DNA from: Paralvinella palmiformis
Lineage: Eukaryota > Annelida > Polychaeta > Terebellida > Alvinellidae
Reading direction: 5' to 3'
DNA: 64,000 bases
NCBI GenBank assembly: GCA_025642065.1
Contig: JAODUP010000056.1
Coordinates: 294,001-358,000, forward strand
Below, piece by piece: positions 49,788 through 62,981 of the stretch. Numbering within the stretch: position 1 is the first letter of the stretch; every line of letters starts with the position of its first letter. A program made the position numbers and the translations under genes. The notes beneath the pieces were generated by a model. The model was not told the DNA's origin and searched no databases. It worked only from the letters and a program-made list of their open reading frames with translations.

Positions 49788-50814
49788 ATAAGAAAGTAGG
49801 AGTAGTAGTAGTAGTAGTAGTAGTAGTATTCAGAGAGATGTTTCATACTTGATTGCAGATAGCGACCCCTGTCGAGATTCTCGTCAGGTGTGTTCTCCGT
49901 ATGCTGATTGTGTACCAGAACGAGGCTCCTACAGGTGTCTGTGTAAGGACGGCTACGCTGGAGATGGTCTAACCTGTCAAGGTAACATCATATCCGGGAT
50001 AGAGGCAATTAAATAATTAAACCATAAACCAACTCTCCAAGATATATGTTGTTAACAATAACGTATCTATAGACCGTAAGATTAATAGACTGAGATCAGG
50101 CTTAGAGCTTTTAATCATTTGTTTATGTTTAAATGGGCCACTACTCTTGTATATGGGACACTTCGATAGCAAACCTCCAGCTTCTGGGGTCGAATCCGGC
50201 TCATAGCTGTGTTTGTATGATTTGTTTCCTTAGGGGGTCCTCTCGGTGAGGCTAAACACTAAATTCTTGCATATTGGTTGGGAATTCCCTTATCCATTGT
50301 CGTTTCCTTAGCAAAAATGCAGTTCCTCGTTGCCAACTGACCCAAAATTTGCCAATCAAATGTTGATTCCTTAATGTGACAAATAATTGTTGAATTCTTT
50401 TGACCTTGCCACCAAGTGAATGGTTCAACAGGGTCATCCCCTCTCCAAGTATTCCTTGTCCATGTTTCTTTGATGTTATATTTTATTTCTCAGATGTCGA
50501 CGAATGCCAACGGAATACACACGATTGTCACCAGTTCGCTGTCTGTCACAACAAGCAGGGATCGTATGAGTGTACATGTCGTTCGGGATATAGTGGAGAT
50601 GGACGCCATTGTGCAAGTAAGACTAGGATCCAGGTATCCGGATAAAGCAGTGTGTGTGGGGACGCTCTCTTCTGGAACACTGGCTGGGTCTCTGGTGGGG
50701 TCACTATTAGAGATGGGTATCAGGACAGGTCTGCAGCTATGATTAAGGTTTGCTTTGCTGCAAATAAACTCGCTCACAAAGTTCACCGTCTGTTAGTAGA
50801 GGCAACCACGATGG

Positions 50815-50896
<82 letters not shown>

Positions 50897-52062
50897 TTCT
50901 TCATATATCCACACACCGCATGCTTTATGCACTGTTTGATAATTAATGATTTTTATATTTAACACATATCAGTGTTGTTATATATATATATATTTGTGTT
51001 GGCATTGTTTGTTTATTTCACATGTGTTCTTGTGTGAGTTCTGTTTAAATCTGTTGGATTGGTGTTTGGGTTATTATAGCTTGTATATAAGCGATGCCTG
51101 ATATAAGTTATATAACGAGTTTGCCTATCTTATGCCGCTTTCTTCGCTATAAATCTTCTCTTGGATTTGTCCAAAGCATTCGATGTATCGGTTATTTACT
51201 TCTAATATTTACTTATGCATGCTTCGAGCTGCCGTATATTATGAGAACATTTGACAAGGTTGGCGTAGCTGGATTTATTACTATTTGCGTCCATCTGTCG
51301 GTATGTGTTCGTATATCCGTTTGTCTGTATGTGTCCGTGTTATGTTACTTGGTAAGAATGTTACTATGACCATTCAGGCGACTTTGATTGCTCTATCTGC
51401 CACGAGAGGGCGCAGTGTATTATCAGTGACATCACCGGCGATGCGCGATGTGAGTGCTTTGCTGGTTATCGTGGTGATGGAATTAGCTGTGAACCAGTTC
51501 GTAAGTACTACTTGTTTAATAATGCTTTCTTGCCACTTATTAATTATTTTATCCGTTAATAAATTCATTCATTCATTAGTTCATCTTGCACACTCACTCC
51601 ATCTTTGTGGAAATATTGCACACGTATTTTATGTAGGGTATACACAGGAAAAATAGCTTAAAAGGGCAGTTCTACAAAAAAGTAATAACATCTGTTAAGA
51701 TATCTCTATCTTGGTTAGGGAAATCAGCCACCAACTATTATTTCAAATTTGTTTAAACTATAGATTCTTAAGCCTGTTTCAGCTCTCTGATCATACATGT
51801 ATTCTCCAGTTTGCAGCAGATACGCTCTTTGGGGGGGGGGGAGTCTTATAATTGGATATAAGATAAACAAAATGTCGAGCTAGTGGTTATCGCCTTAAAA
51901 CTATTATCGCCATTTTAAGGTCATTGAACTCCATAAGTTAAGAAGATCGAATGCTTCAGTTCATGGCACAATAATTATCTCCAGATTTCTATTGTTGGTG
52001 TATCTTAGAGTATATATTGTTTGTTGATTACTAAAATTATAGTAGTAGTAGTAGTAGTAGTA

Positions 52063-52102
<40 letters not shown>

Positions 52103-52450
52103 CCTCCTCTTTACCTGACACAGTATCGGAGTTCGGCTGTAACGAGGTAAACAATTGTGATGAGAATGCGGATTGTGTTTACAATTATGAAACACTCCAA
52201 TATGAATGTGAATGTAAAGATGGCTTCAGTGGAGATGGACTGTCATGTACGGAGACAGGAGAAGGTAAAGATCAACAACAACAACAACACCAACAATAAA
52301 GATAACAACAATAACACGAATAATAACAACGCAAAACTGACATAAATAAGAACTGTGACAATACCTCAGTATCGAGCAATCTTAATATCACCGACATAAG
52401 TGAATGCTTATCGATATTTTGATATGCATATCAGGTCACTAAAGAAATAA

Positions 52451-52490
<40 letters not shown>

Positions 52491-53045
52491 GGTAAAGCGT
52501 AGCACTTATTCATCAATGTATGTAATATAGACGCGAGCGATTTGATGCATAATCTACATCTATCCTTGATTATATTTCGACTCACACAATGTAATCTCAT
52601 TGATATGACGTGTTCGAATTTAAAGCACACATACAGTGACCTGTATTATACTAATAGATATCTTATTGATAATATGCTTTAATCAGCTTTAAGTGGATTC
52701 CGTTTATTGTTCATTTTTCTAAATGAATACAATAACAAACAAACAAAAACACATTTCAGTTGAAGCCAGCTGTCAACATTGCGACAGATATGCTACCTGT
52801 GTGTATGACGTCAGTCGGCTGTCATATGTATGTCAGTGTAAGCCCGGGTATAGTGGTGATGGACGGACGTGCTTTCAGCTTGGTAAGGTCAACCGGTACA
52901 GCATAATTATGACATCATGAATATTTATTGGTCTCATTATCGTCTGAGAAAAACATTTAGTTGTGTCTCTAATTGGTCTGAACTGACTAAAAATAGATGG
53001 TTCTTTTCCAGTCTAAAACTGATATTTATTTCAGGAGATCAACTG

Positions 53046-53093
<48 letters not shown>

Positions 53094-53573
53094 ATATATA
53101 TGCGTGTGTGTGTGTGTGTGTGTGTGTGTTATTAATTAATTCGTAAATAAACTGCGTGGTTAATTACTCAATATATGATGGTCATTTTAGTAATCCGGAA
53201 AGTTTAATGTTGTTTTAACAAGGCAATGAAATATTTTGTCGCATCATTAATGCTTACGTATGATAAACAAACTAGAAATATCGATAATAATACTTTCAAT
53301 ATGGTACTTCTACGAGTATATTTAATACTTACTAAGAATTAATTGCAATATAATACAATTTTTATCTGAACTATAGAAGCTCCGAATATCTTATATCTTC
53401 TACTAATGTAATTTTAAATATATGCTCGTCTAATGTAGTTTTAATTGTAAGTCTTGGTATAATGTTATATGCGACATGAAGGCCAGTTTAAAAGTAATAA
53501 CATGACAATTAATTATCAATATCGTAAAATTATAAGGTGGACTATGTTTAAATACTTACAAATACACGGCTAT

Positions 53574-53610
<37 letters not shown>

Positions 53611-54961
53611 TTTATCTGTTTTAAATATTGTATTTTTTAATGTTCTTATCTCATACAGCTTTGTGCATGATATATTCTGTTCATACTATTCAGTTTGTGT
53701 TGTGTATTTAATGTATTCTTTGTATATTTTACTGTATTATTTTGTGTTGTTTTTGTCATGTGCATGCCGTGTTTCACGTGATGTGTTTTGACATTTCTAA
53801 CATGGAGGCTTGTCGGGTATCGATCTAATTCGAAATGTAGCGATAATTCGAAGCTTGCCGCGTCGCAATAGCTAACTAGCCGTAGACCTAAGCTGCGATC
53901 AAGCTTTAAACGGTAGCACACCTATAGTACATATCTAGTGCCCAGAGTACATATTTTAGAGCACAAGTTTAGTGTATGCACCTAGAGTATCAACCCAAAG
54001 TACACATCTAGCATACGTGCCTAGAGTAAAGGCCCGGAGTACCAATCTAGTTTTCATATTTAGAACAAAACCCAGTCGACAGTACGGACCTTTAACATAG
54101 AGTGTAAATGCTAACTGCTTGTTAGAATTCTTTGATAATGTTATATTTAGAACAAAAACCCAGTTCGACAGTACGGACCTTTAACATAGAGTGTAAATGC
54201 TAACTGCTTGTTAGAATTCTTTGATAATGTTAAATATATATATATACACAACTCTAACCACATCCGGATTAAAAGTAACATCATGTTTATTATGATTGAC
54301 CTACTTTCGTTTCCAGTTGACGACAACGGTGATGAATGTTATCGTCTTCAATGTGACCCTAATGCTGATTGTGTATACGACCAACACCTTGTCACGTTAT
54401 ACCTGCCAGTGTAAGACTGGCTTTGTCGGTAAGTGTCATCGTCAAACACATCTCAACACGTATTGATTACATCAATGCCACTAGTGTATTGACCTTTTGG
54501 GTTTTTATTTGTGTATTTAAGTTAGACTTTCACACACACACACACACACACACACATAATACAAACACACCCACACGCCCGCACGCACATACATACATAC
54601 CAGACATCCAGAGAGAGAGAGAGAGGAACTGGCCATAGAATGTTAAAACCAGCAAAGTTCCATGCGTATCTAATGAGATGGCTTATCATAAATTAAGCAA
54701 ATTATATTTGAAAAAGTTGCTTTGTACGTATGACGACATTCTCAAATTATAGTAAACCTGGACATAACATTTGAATACAAACTTGACGAAACATCTCAAA
54801 ATAACATTTTCCAAATATTATTTATAAAATTGCGGATTACGTTTCCACAGACAATCAGATTTTGAAATATTATTAAAGAGCCTTTGAAAGCTAAATTTAG
54901 TGATCCAATCAAACTATCACACCTTTACTAAGCTTTATCCATAATAGGCCTAAATATGATC

Positions 54962-55002
<41 letters not shown>

Positions 55003-55358
55003 GTAATCTTTGTCTCCAGGTGATGGGTACGTTTGTGAGGTGACACGCGATTGCAGCATCTATAACTATTGTGATCGCAATGCCAGGTGTCTACCAACAC
55101 CCTACGGTGAATACAGGTGTATCTGTGTTGAAGGTTACGAAGGTGATGGAACACGATGTCGTGAAGCTTGTAAGTCTTGTCTTATGAAGCAATCATTTAA
55201 ATCCCATGCCAACATCGGAAAGATCATTATTCGCGCCTCAGAAAGTCATAATGTTTGCTAATTTAATCTCGTATTTAAAAAAAGAAGAAGAAAATAGGTT
55301 TCTGTGTATTTGCTTCTGAGAAAATCAATCAGTTTTCAATTTTGTGGTTGTTGTTGTT

Positions 55359-55394
<36 letters not shown>

Positions 55395-56958
55395 GTTTTG
55401 TTTGTTCTTAATTTTTATGTGTTCAGTTGTGACATTGTTACGTGTTGGATGAAAGCCAAAACATCTACAATATGAAATTGACAAATTTGCTCTAAAGTTC
55501 ATATGGGGAGGTGGGGGGGGGGGCATTAAAAAGGCTGAAATGCTATTACTTACAAACATAGCTCGGTAATATAAAACATGACAGTAAATTTGTTTTGTCT
55601 GAAAATCTGCTACTGAAGATGTGAGTGAAATGTATAGGATGGTTATATTATTAGTATCTGTTTATCGTGATAGTACGATATATAAAGTCGACTTGCAGGT
55701 TATTTGCAATTAATAAAGGAAGCCGAAACGTGAAAATGTGCAGCATATTTGCTAACATCAAATACTAACATTTGTGAGACTTACGTTCCCTGGTGAAACT
55801 GAACTCTATTTGGCGTTGAAATCGGTCATTATTAAGTAAATAGCACGGATATAAGACTATAATTTTTCACGTTTTTATTGCTTGGAATATTGTAATAAAC
55901 AGGAAAACAAAAGCCCATCTAGATGATGTTTTTAAAGCTTGATTAAATGGATAAAGAGGTGCGTATGAACGAGAGAGTTAGTGAATGAGTGAGTGGACAA
56001 TCAACTGAGTGAGAAGGCGAGGCTGCCATTCCGTCGGTCATTCCGTGCGTTAGTCAGTCACCCATTGAAATTAACCGGATTGAAGTCAGGGATGGTTTTG
56101 GTTTGTTGTCCGGGGAGAATCCCCAGGCTGTCGCTTAATCAGCACAGCCTCTATGTTGGAATGGTTGAGAAACTCCTCCCCCCACCACTCACAGGGGAGC
56201 AGTACGGAAAGATGGAGCCGAAATACCCTGAGGGTGGTCACTGCCAGAGTGTTTACGTCATCAGGGGTTTTTTAACGTCCCCCCTTTATTTTAAATAAGT
56301 CAGTGGAGACGGCAGCGCCATTTAACGTGGTCAGCCACCCACGATGTAGTGAGCCGAGAAATTAATCCCTGGAAAAGTTTCGACCTTTTACGGGGTTCGA
56401 ACCTGCGACCGTTGGCACTAAGTGCCGAGTGCTTAACCGCTAGGCCACCGGAGCTCACTCAGGGAGCTATGTCAACAAAACTTCCTAATATTTTATAACC
56501 CATAATACAGGTGTATGGCGGCCTTATATTAAATAGACAAAAATTATATTATCGAATAACAAATAATTAATTCATCACGATGTCAATCTCCTCGATGATA
56601 TTTTTAAAAGACTTCCCGCCGGAATATCTCTCTTTTCAGCCTGCAACGTCATCAACAATTGTGACATCAACGCCGACTGTCTGTACGACCCTAACAGCGC
56701 CACCTATCAATGCCAATGTCGGCAGGGTTACACCGGTGATGGATTCACTTGTCGTCTAACAGGTAAACATATCATCTGATTATAATCATATCATTTAATT
56801 TTTTGTTTATTCATATATAAACACATACGTTAAACAAGTATTTCCGGTGTAGTTGGTAGATAACGACTGACTGAAACTAGCTCGCCCCTCATCATTCACA
56901 GGGAGAAGGGATACGGAACTATTTAGTCCAAATACCATGAGGGTTGTCAGCTCCATAT

Positions 56959-56998
<40 letters not shown>

Positions 56999-57841
56999 AC
57001 TCATGATGTTGTGAGCCGAAAATTTTATTTCTGGAGAAGTTTCGAATGTTTACGGGTACTGAAGCTGTAATATTTAGTATTATACGGAGTCCAGTGACCA
57101 TTACAGATTAATCTATTCTCCGGTCGCGATGGACAACATATCATATTTGTCAATTAATCGTTATTAAACTTATTGTGTTCGCAAATAAACACATCGAAAT
57201 CGTCATGGAGTATAAATAACTATAACTGATTTCACCTGTATTAAGGATGATATAGCTTAGCTTAGATATAACTTTTAATTGATTATTTTACAGTATTTAT
57301 ATTTACGTTATATTATCGATGTCATAAGTTTGTAGAAGGTTTGTATAGTTAACAAAGTCAATCCTATCAGTTTGAACATTTCACTCATTCCCTGACTAAA
57401 ACGTAACTGTGTATGTAGACATATAAATAAATTGAAAATAAGTTCATTGGTAAAGCCCACCTTAATTGGGCTAAGAGTGGTATTGTGCTATTGCCAGCTT
57501 AAATAATGCGGTTGTGTTCGTTTATTTGCGACTTTATCATGGAATATGTTCGTATCTCAGCCAGAGAGAGGCCTTTCGACATCGGAGCAGCGTTGAGGAT
57601 TTGTAATCAGACCGTTGTACCCAAACGGTACTGGCATTTGTGTGCTTTATCATTGAGTGAGTTACACCTGTTTGTCTGGTAACTGGTGCTGGTGCCATCA
57701 CTCGATATCGTATAAACACTAACATCGACATATATGTAAACCGTTCTATGGAGAATTAGGATAGGTGATTTTTCCGGGTTTACAATCATTGTTATGGAGC
57801 TTTTTTCGCATTGACCGATAAATTTTTTTCGTTTTTTAAAA

Positions 57842-57875
<34 letters not shown>

Positions 57876-58186
57876 AGCCAATTTTACTGCCATTATTTCT
57901 GCTCTCACCGATATCACTAAAGATTTCTTCTTCCTGATGTTCATTTACTAACAAAAAAGGCTTCAATGGCTTCAACGTGTTTTCTTCTTCTTTCTGAGTA
58001 CAATCTTTTACTACGCTCGCCGAATCTAAAGTAGGCCTATATATATTACAGTTAATCTATATAATCAGGTAATATGTATATTATCTGAAATATTAATGTA
58101 ATACGTCTATTGCTAACTGAGATTTAATACTTATTACCTGAAAATTTCAGGTAATATACATATTACCTGATTATACAAATTAACTG

Positions 58187-58257
<71 letters not shown>

Positions 58258-58811
58258 CATTTAGAAGCGTATTATCCTTACAGATCAATCAATGAGTTTC
58301 TTGTACAATTGTTTTATTAAAGGATACGGACATTAATCTGAAACAGAACACGGATATTCCTAACATTTCTTTACATTGTGCAGCATCGCCGTGTTTTAGC
58401 TAACTGTTGGGTATTGTAACGTAATCCAATATTTTACACACATATATATACACACACACACCAAACCACACCTCGCCACATATATCCATTAGTATAACAT
58501 ATTTCATATCTTCATACAGCTGATTGTCGTCGTGATCCAGGTATATGTGATCCCAATGCACGTTGCGAAAGTCGCCGATATGATTACGTCTGTGTCTGTA
58601 ATCCGGGATTTCGTGGAGATGGTTACAAATGTGCTCGTAAGTAAATGATTTATGGTTTGTAACCGGTGATTGATATGAGCTTTCTACAATATAAATTCAA
58701 ACGTTATGATTATTACCAAAAATAACATGTAAACATATCATTTGACTGGTTGAATAAAATATAAACCTAGCCGTAATTATATTGATGTATGGTTTCTCTA
58801 TTCTTTATTCA

Positions 58812-58849
<38 letters not shown>

Positions 58850-59752
58850 CCCAATACATATGAGAAAGGCAGCACCCAACGTTGTAACTTAAATATCAAG
58901 TTTTATTCTAATGCAGTAATTATAATGGCCTTTAATTCATATATCTGATGTATTGATGTATTCTTGTTGTCAGCAATTGGTGACGGACAGTCTTATCTGC
59001 TGATGGCACAAGGAATGACAATAATGCAGATGCCGTTTAGTCCATCCGATAGCAATCCTGGAAAACCCGTTCTCACCATTCCCGGTAAAGCGTCGATTAA
59101 TCTACAAAATGCTATCCTGACAACTGTAATTAACATGGCAGTAGAGCAATCCAAATTTCCATCATCATCATCATCATCAGTGTATAATGTCTTAGAGGTG
59201 TATCATATAAACAATGCTCTCTATACCTTTTCAGGTCAGACTGCCATAGGTATTGATGTTGATTGCTTCGCCAGGTATTTCTATTGGACCGATGTTGCAG
59301 GTCAAGTTATTAGCCGAGCCAAGTTAGATGGTACAGACTCTGAGGTGCTCGTCTCAGGTAACTGACATTTAATTATCATCCCACTAAAGGTATGTATGTT
59401 GTTGTTGTTGTGAACGAGTGAGTTGGGTTGAGCTGATTTCAATTGTTTAGCCTCAGCGCCGAGGGAGGGGCGCGACTTCCTAGGGGAAACATCCCACGAA
59501 TACGGTTGTGAGTCCGATTCGAACCCACAACCTGGAAGTTTGCAGCGTAGTTTTCTACGCCATCGGAACGCCTGTTGTGAGTGAATATGTGAGCGAATGA
59601 GTGAGTGAGTGAGAGTTTTCTTTGTGTCACTTGTCACACATGGAACACATAACCGAGGGGTGACTTCCTAGAGAAACATCCAACAGAAATAGATATGAAT
59701 CATATTCTGACCCACAATCTAGACGTTTACATTACAGCGCGTTAACCAGTGA

Positions 59753-59800
<48 letters not shown>

Positions 59801-60010
59801 GAATGTTTGTTAAATATTATACGTACTGTCATTTTAATGTTTTTATTTCGGACATTGTTAAATGAAATGAACACATTTAAAAAGAACTTTATGTTGATAT
59901 GTTTATATAACCTTTCATTCGATTTATTCAAAAGAAAACATGTTATTGTCACAAACAAGGTGTATTTATTGAGAGGGGACATTGCAATTTATCATCTGTA
60001 ATTAACTCTG

Positions 60011-60069
<59 letters not shown>

Positions 60070-60912
60070 ATGCGTACATGCATGAGTGCGTGCGCGCGCG
60101 CGCAAATATACATGTATATGTATTTGGTACCTGGATCAGATCCCATGTTATCCATGTCTGTGTCACAATCCATCCGCCACTAAAAGTTTAACCTTGATCA
60201 TCTCACCTACGTGGTGATGTCATCAACTCATCATCATTATCTCTTACTGTTGTGTTATATTTGATTGACAGGACTTGGCTCACCCGAGGGTATAGCTATA
60301 GATTGGATCAATGGACACATGTATTGGACCGATTCCGGTCTGGATCGTATCGAGGTAGCTAATACCGATGGCACGAGCAGGAAGATGCTGATAGATAAAG
60401 ACTTACATGATCCCAGAGGCATCGTCGTGGATCCTATCAGTGGGTACGTAATGATGATGATGATGTTAGATCTTAGTTGAGTTCCGTTGTGTTGATTACA
60501 TATGGCCGAGGGGCGTCTGTCTGGGAAACATATCCCACAAATACAGGTATGACCATTTGCAAAATAACGATAATTATTTGTAAAATGTATATTTTTTATT
60601 AAAAATAATGAGCGATAACAATAATACTAAGAGTATTCGTATATGAAACAATTGAAGTTGTCTTTATTTGACAGTGTAATGTTTTGGACTGATTGGAACC
60701 GTAAGAGGCCTGTACTTGAAATAGCCAGCATGGATGGTACACAGAGACGAGTTCTGGTTGAGGAACGACTTGGCTTACCCAATGGTTTAACAATTGACTT
60801 TGGTAGCCATCATATATGTTGGGTGGACGCTGGTTAGTGTGGTATTTAAATACTACTACTACTACTACTACTACTACTAGTGGTACTACTCTATCTCTCT
60901 CTCTCTCTCTCG

Positions 60913-60990
<78 letters not shown>

Positions 60991-61814
60991 TATAGGTTAC
61001 ATAAACATAGTGGCAGTGGCTCAGAACATCAACATATAATAATCCTTTGAAATCTTTACCTCCATAAATATATACATAAATAAAACTGTACATACATCAA
61101 TCTAAATATAGAATATTATACACTTCCACATATCTATACACTCGTAAACCTATACATGTGTCTGGGCTACTCATCAGCCTGTGATGCCCCGATAACCCGC
61201 TTTTCGTACGCGACAAATATGTCATGCCCACAGGGAAAAGTCTACATGCAGACTACATATAAAAATGGAAGTACAATTTGACAACACGGCTCGCAGTTAA
61301 CAACACGTAAGTGTGGTTCAATGGCGAGTTAGTACATACACAAGATAACTACTTTGCTACTTCAGTTTACATTCAACAGCAATTTCCTGAGGTTCAAAAG
61401 AAGCCTATACATAGAGCATTTGGACACCACAGATGCTGACCTCAGCTTTATTCTGGCTTCGAATAACTAAACAAATCCTACCTATATCAACCGTATCAAC
61501 AGATATCGGACATGTTGTTATCGCAAGTTGTTATCTAATCAGTGTGAAAAATAGGCCTTTTATGAGGTCTCGGCGCGCCAACCGACAAAACAATTTGTTG
61601 AACACGTGATAAGTTGTATACACTACCTATGTATGGAAGAAGCGAAGTGACTAAGCTAAAAAAAGTAACAATAATACACAATGGATTATTACTGAACTAA
61701 TATGAAATATCGCCCCAATTGCGTGCGCGTGTATTTACGCGCACCTATCTATCTATCTATCTATTTATACAATTCATCTATCTATCTATCTGTTTATCTA
61801 TCTATATGTCTGTA

Positions 61815-61872
<58 letters not shown>

Positions 61873-62906
61873 TCTATCTGGCAATCACTATTTTCTCTCT
61901 ATGTATAAATGCTACTTGCTTTATCACTTTTCTTTATACCTATCTATTTATCGATCTATCTATTTATTTAATCATATCTAACTATTAACCACTCAACACG
62001 TACGTCTATGTGCTACTCAGTTTGCGTCATATCGGTTTTATTTAGGCACTCATGAGATCGAATGCGTCAATTATGAGGGCTCCGGACGACGTTCAATCTA
62101 TACTCAGGCAGATTATCCGTTTGACATCACCTACACAAATCACATATTCTACTGGACCGATTGGCATAAGTACGTATTAGACCAGGGACGGCTAGTGGGA
62201 TGCTGTACTATAAACCATCTTCTACAGAAACACCACAAACAAGTCACTTTATGGATAGTCTAGCCAATTATAAGCTGACATTTCCTTATAAATATTAGTG
62301 AACATCACTATTGCCGTTGATTTATTTTTCTCTGTTTTTTTTTTTATGACAACAGGAAGACCTTACAGAGCATCAACAAGTTTTCCAACGATGCCAATGA
62401 TGGTCTGATATTACCGACAGGTGGCCACGGTCGTCTTTATGGCATCGCAGTGGTCAAGGGACAATGTCCTGCAGGTGAGAAGGGTTACGAACGTTTTATT
62501 CTCGTAGTGTTTATAATAATTTATAATAAAATAACTTTCACGGGGTCCATTGTTGCACATACAGACCACGGCATTACGATGACCTAACTCAGTGAATGTA
62601 TTCACCAGATGAGGTTACTTTTAATATGGTCTTGGTGCGGTGTAGCAGCACTAAGTGACCTCGGACCACTAAATGTCCATTTATTTAAAATCGCTTACTA
62701 AGATCATGAATAGAAATTTTTACGATCCGTGAATTTGGTAATTTAAATATTATCAGCTGATAATATTTAGTCATTTATAATAAAATCATGATGTTATGTG
62801 TTCTCTCATATAAACGAATTATTGAAATATTCGTTTTAGATCAGTTGCATTTATTGTTTTGTTATAGCACAGTTATTCTTTCTCTATCTATCTATGTATC
62901 ACTCTA

Positions 62907-62981
<75 letters not shown>

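Larger units (their letters stand above)
49859..52882 (+). other. NID: Nidogen EGF modules 2-6
   Basis: Five phase 1-1 exons, one EGF each: 49859-49981 ([11 protein letters not shown]...GYAGDGLTC), 50494-50616 (calcium-binding type, DVDECQ...GYSGDGRHC), 51378-51500 ([10 protein letters not shown]...GYRGDGISC), 52124-52264 ([14 protein letters not shown]...GFSGDGLSC) and 52760-52882 ([10 protein letters not shown]...GYSGDGRTC). The G-[YF]-x-GDG-x-x-C ending is shared by all. Uniform phase fits exon duplication. Introns between them are full of TA, GAT and CA repeats. Confidence 0.9.
58974..62474 (+). other. NID: Nidogen YWTD beta-propeller exons
   Basis: Exons 58974-59084, 59235-59357, 60272-60443, 60675-60832, 62046-62169 and 62356-62474 encode the six-bladed LDLR-type propeller (G3). 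YWTD-type motifs are [46 protein letters not shown] and [10 protein letters not shown]. The inter-blade motifs are [25 protein letters not shown] and YPFDITY. In vertebrates this domain binds the laminin gamma-1 LE module. The laminin-binding role is inferred by homology. Confidence 0.9.

Noticed and set aside
49643..49852. Open frames made of Tyr-Ile or Val-Cys repeats (here and at 45215-45688, 50652-50965, 60599-61093, 63352-63748)
   Set aside because: They are translations of TA, GT and CA microsatellites with no unique sequence.
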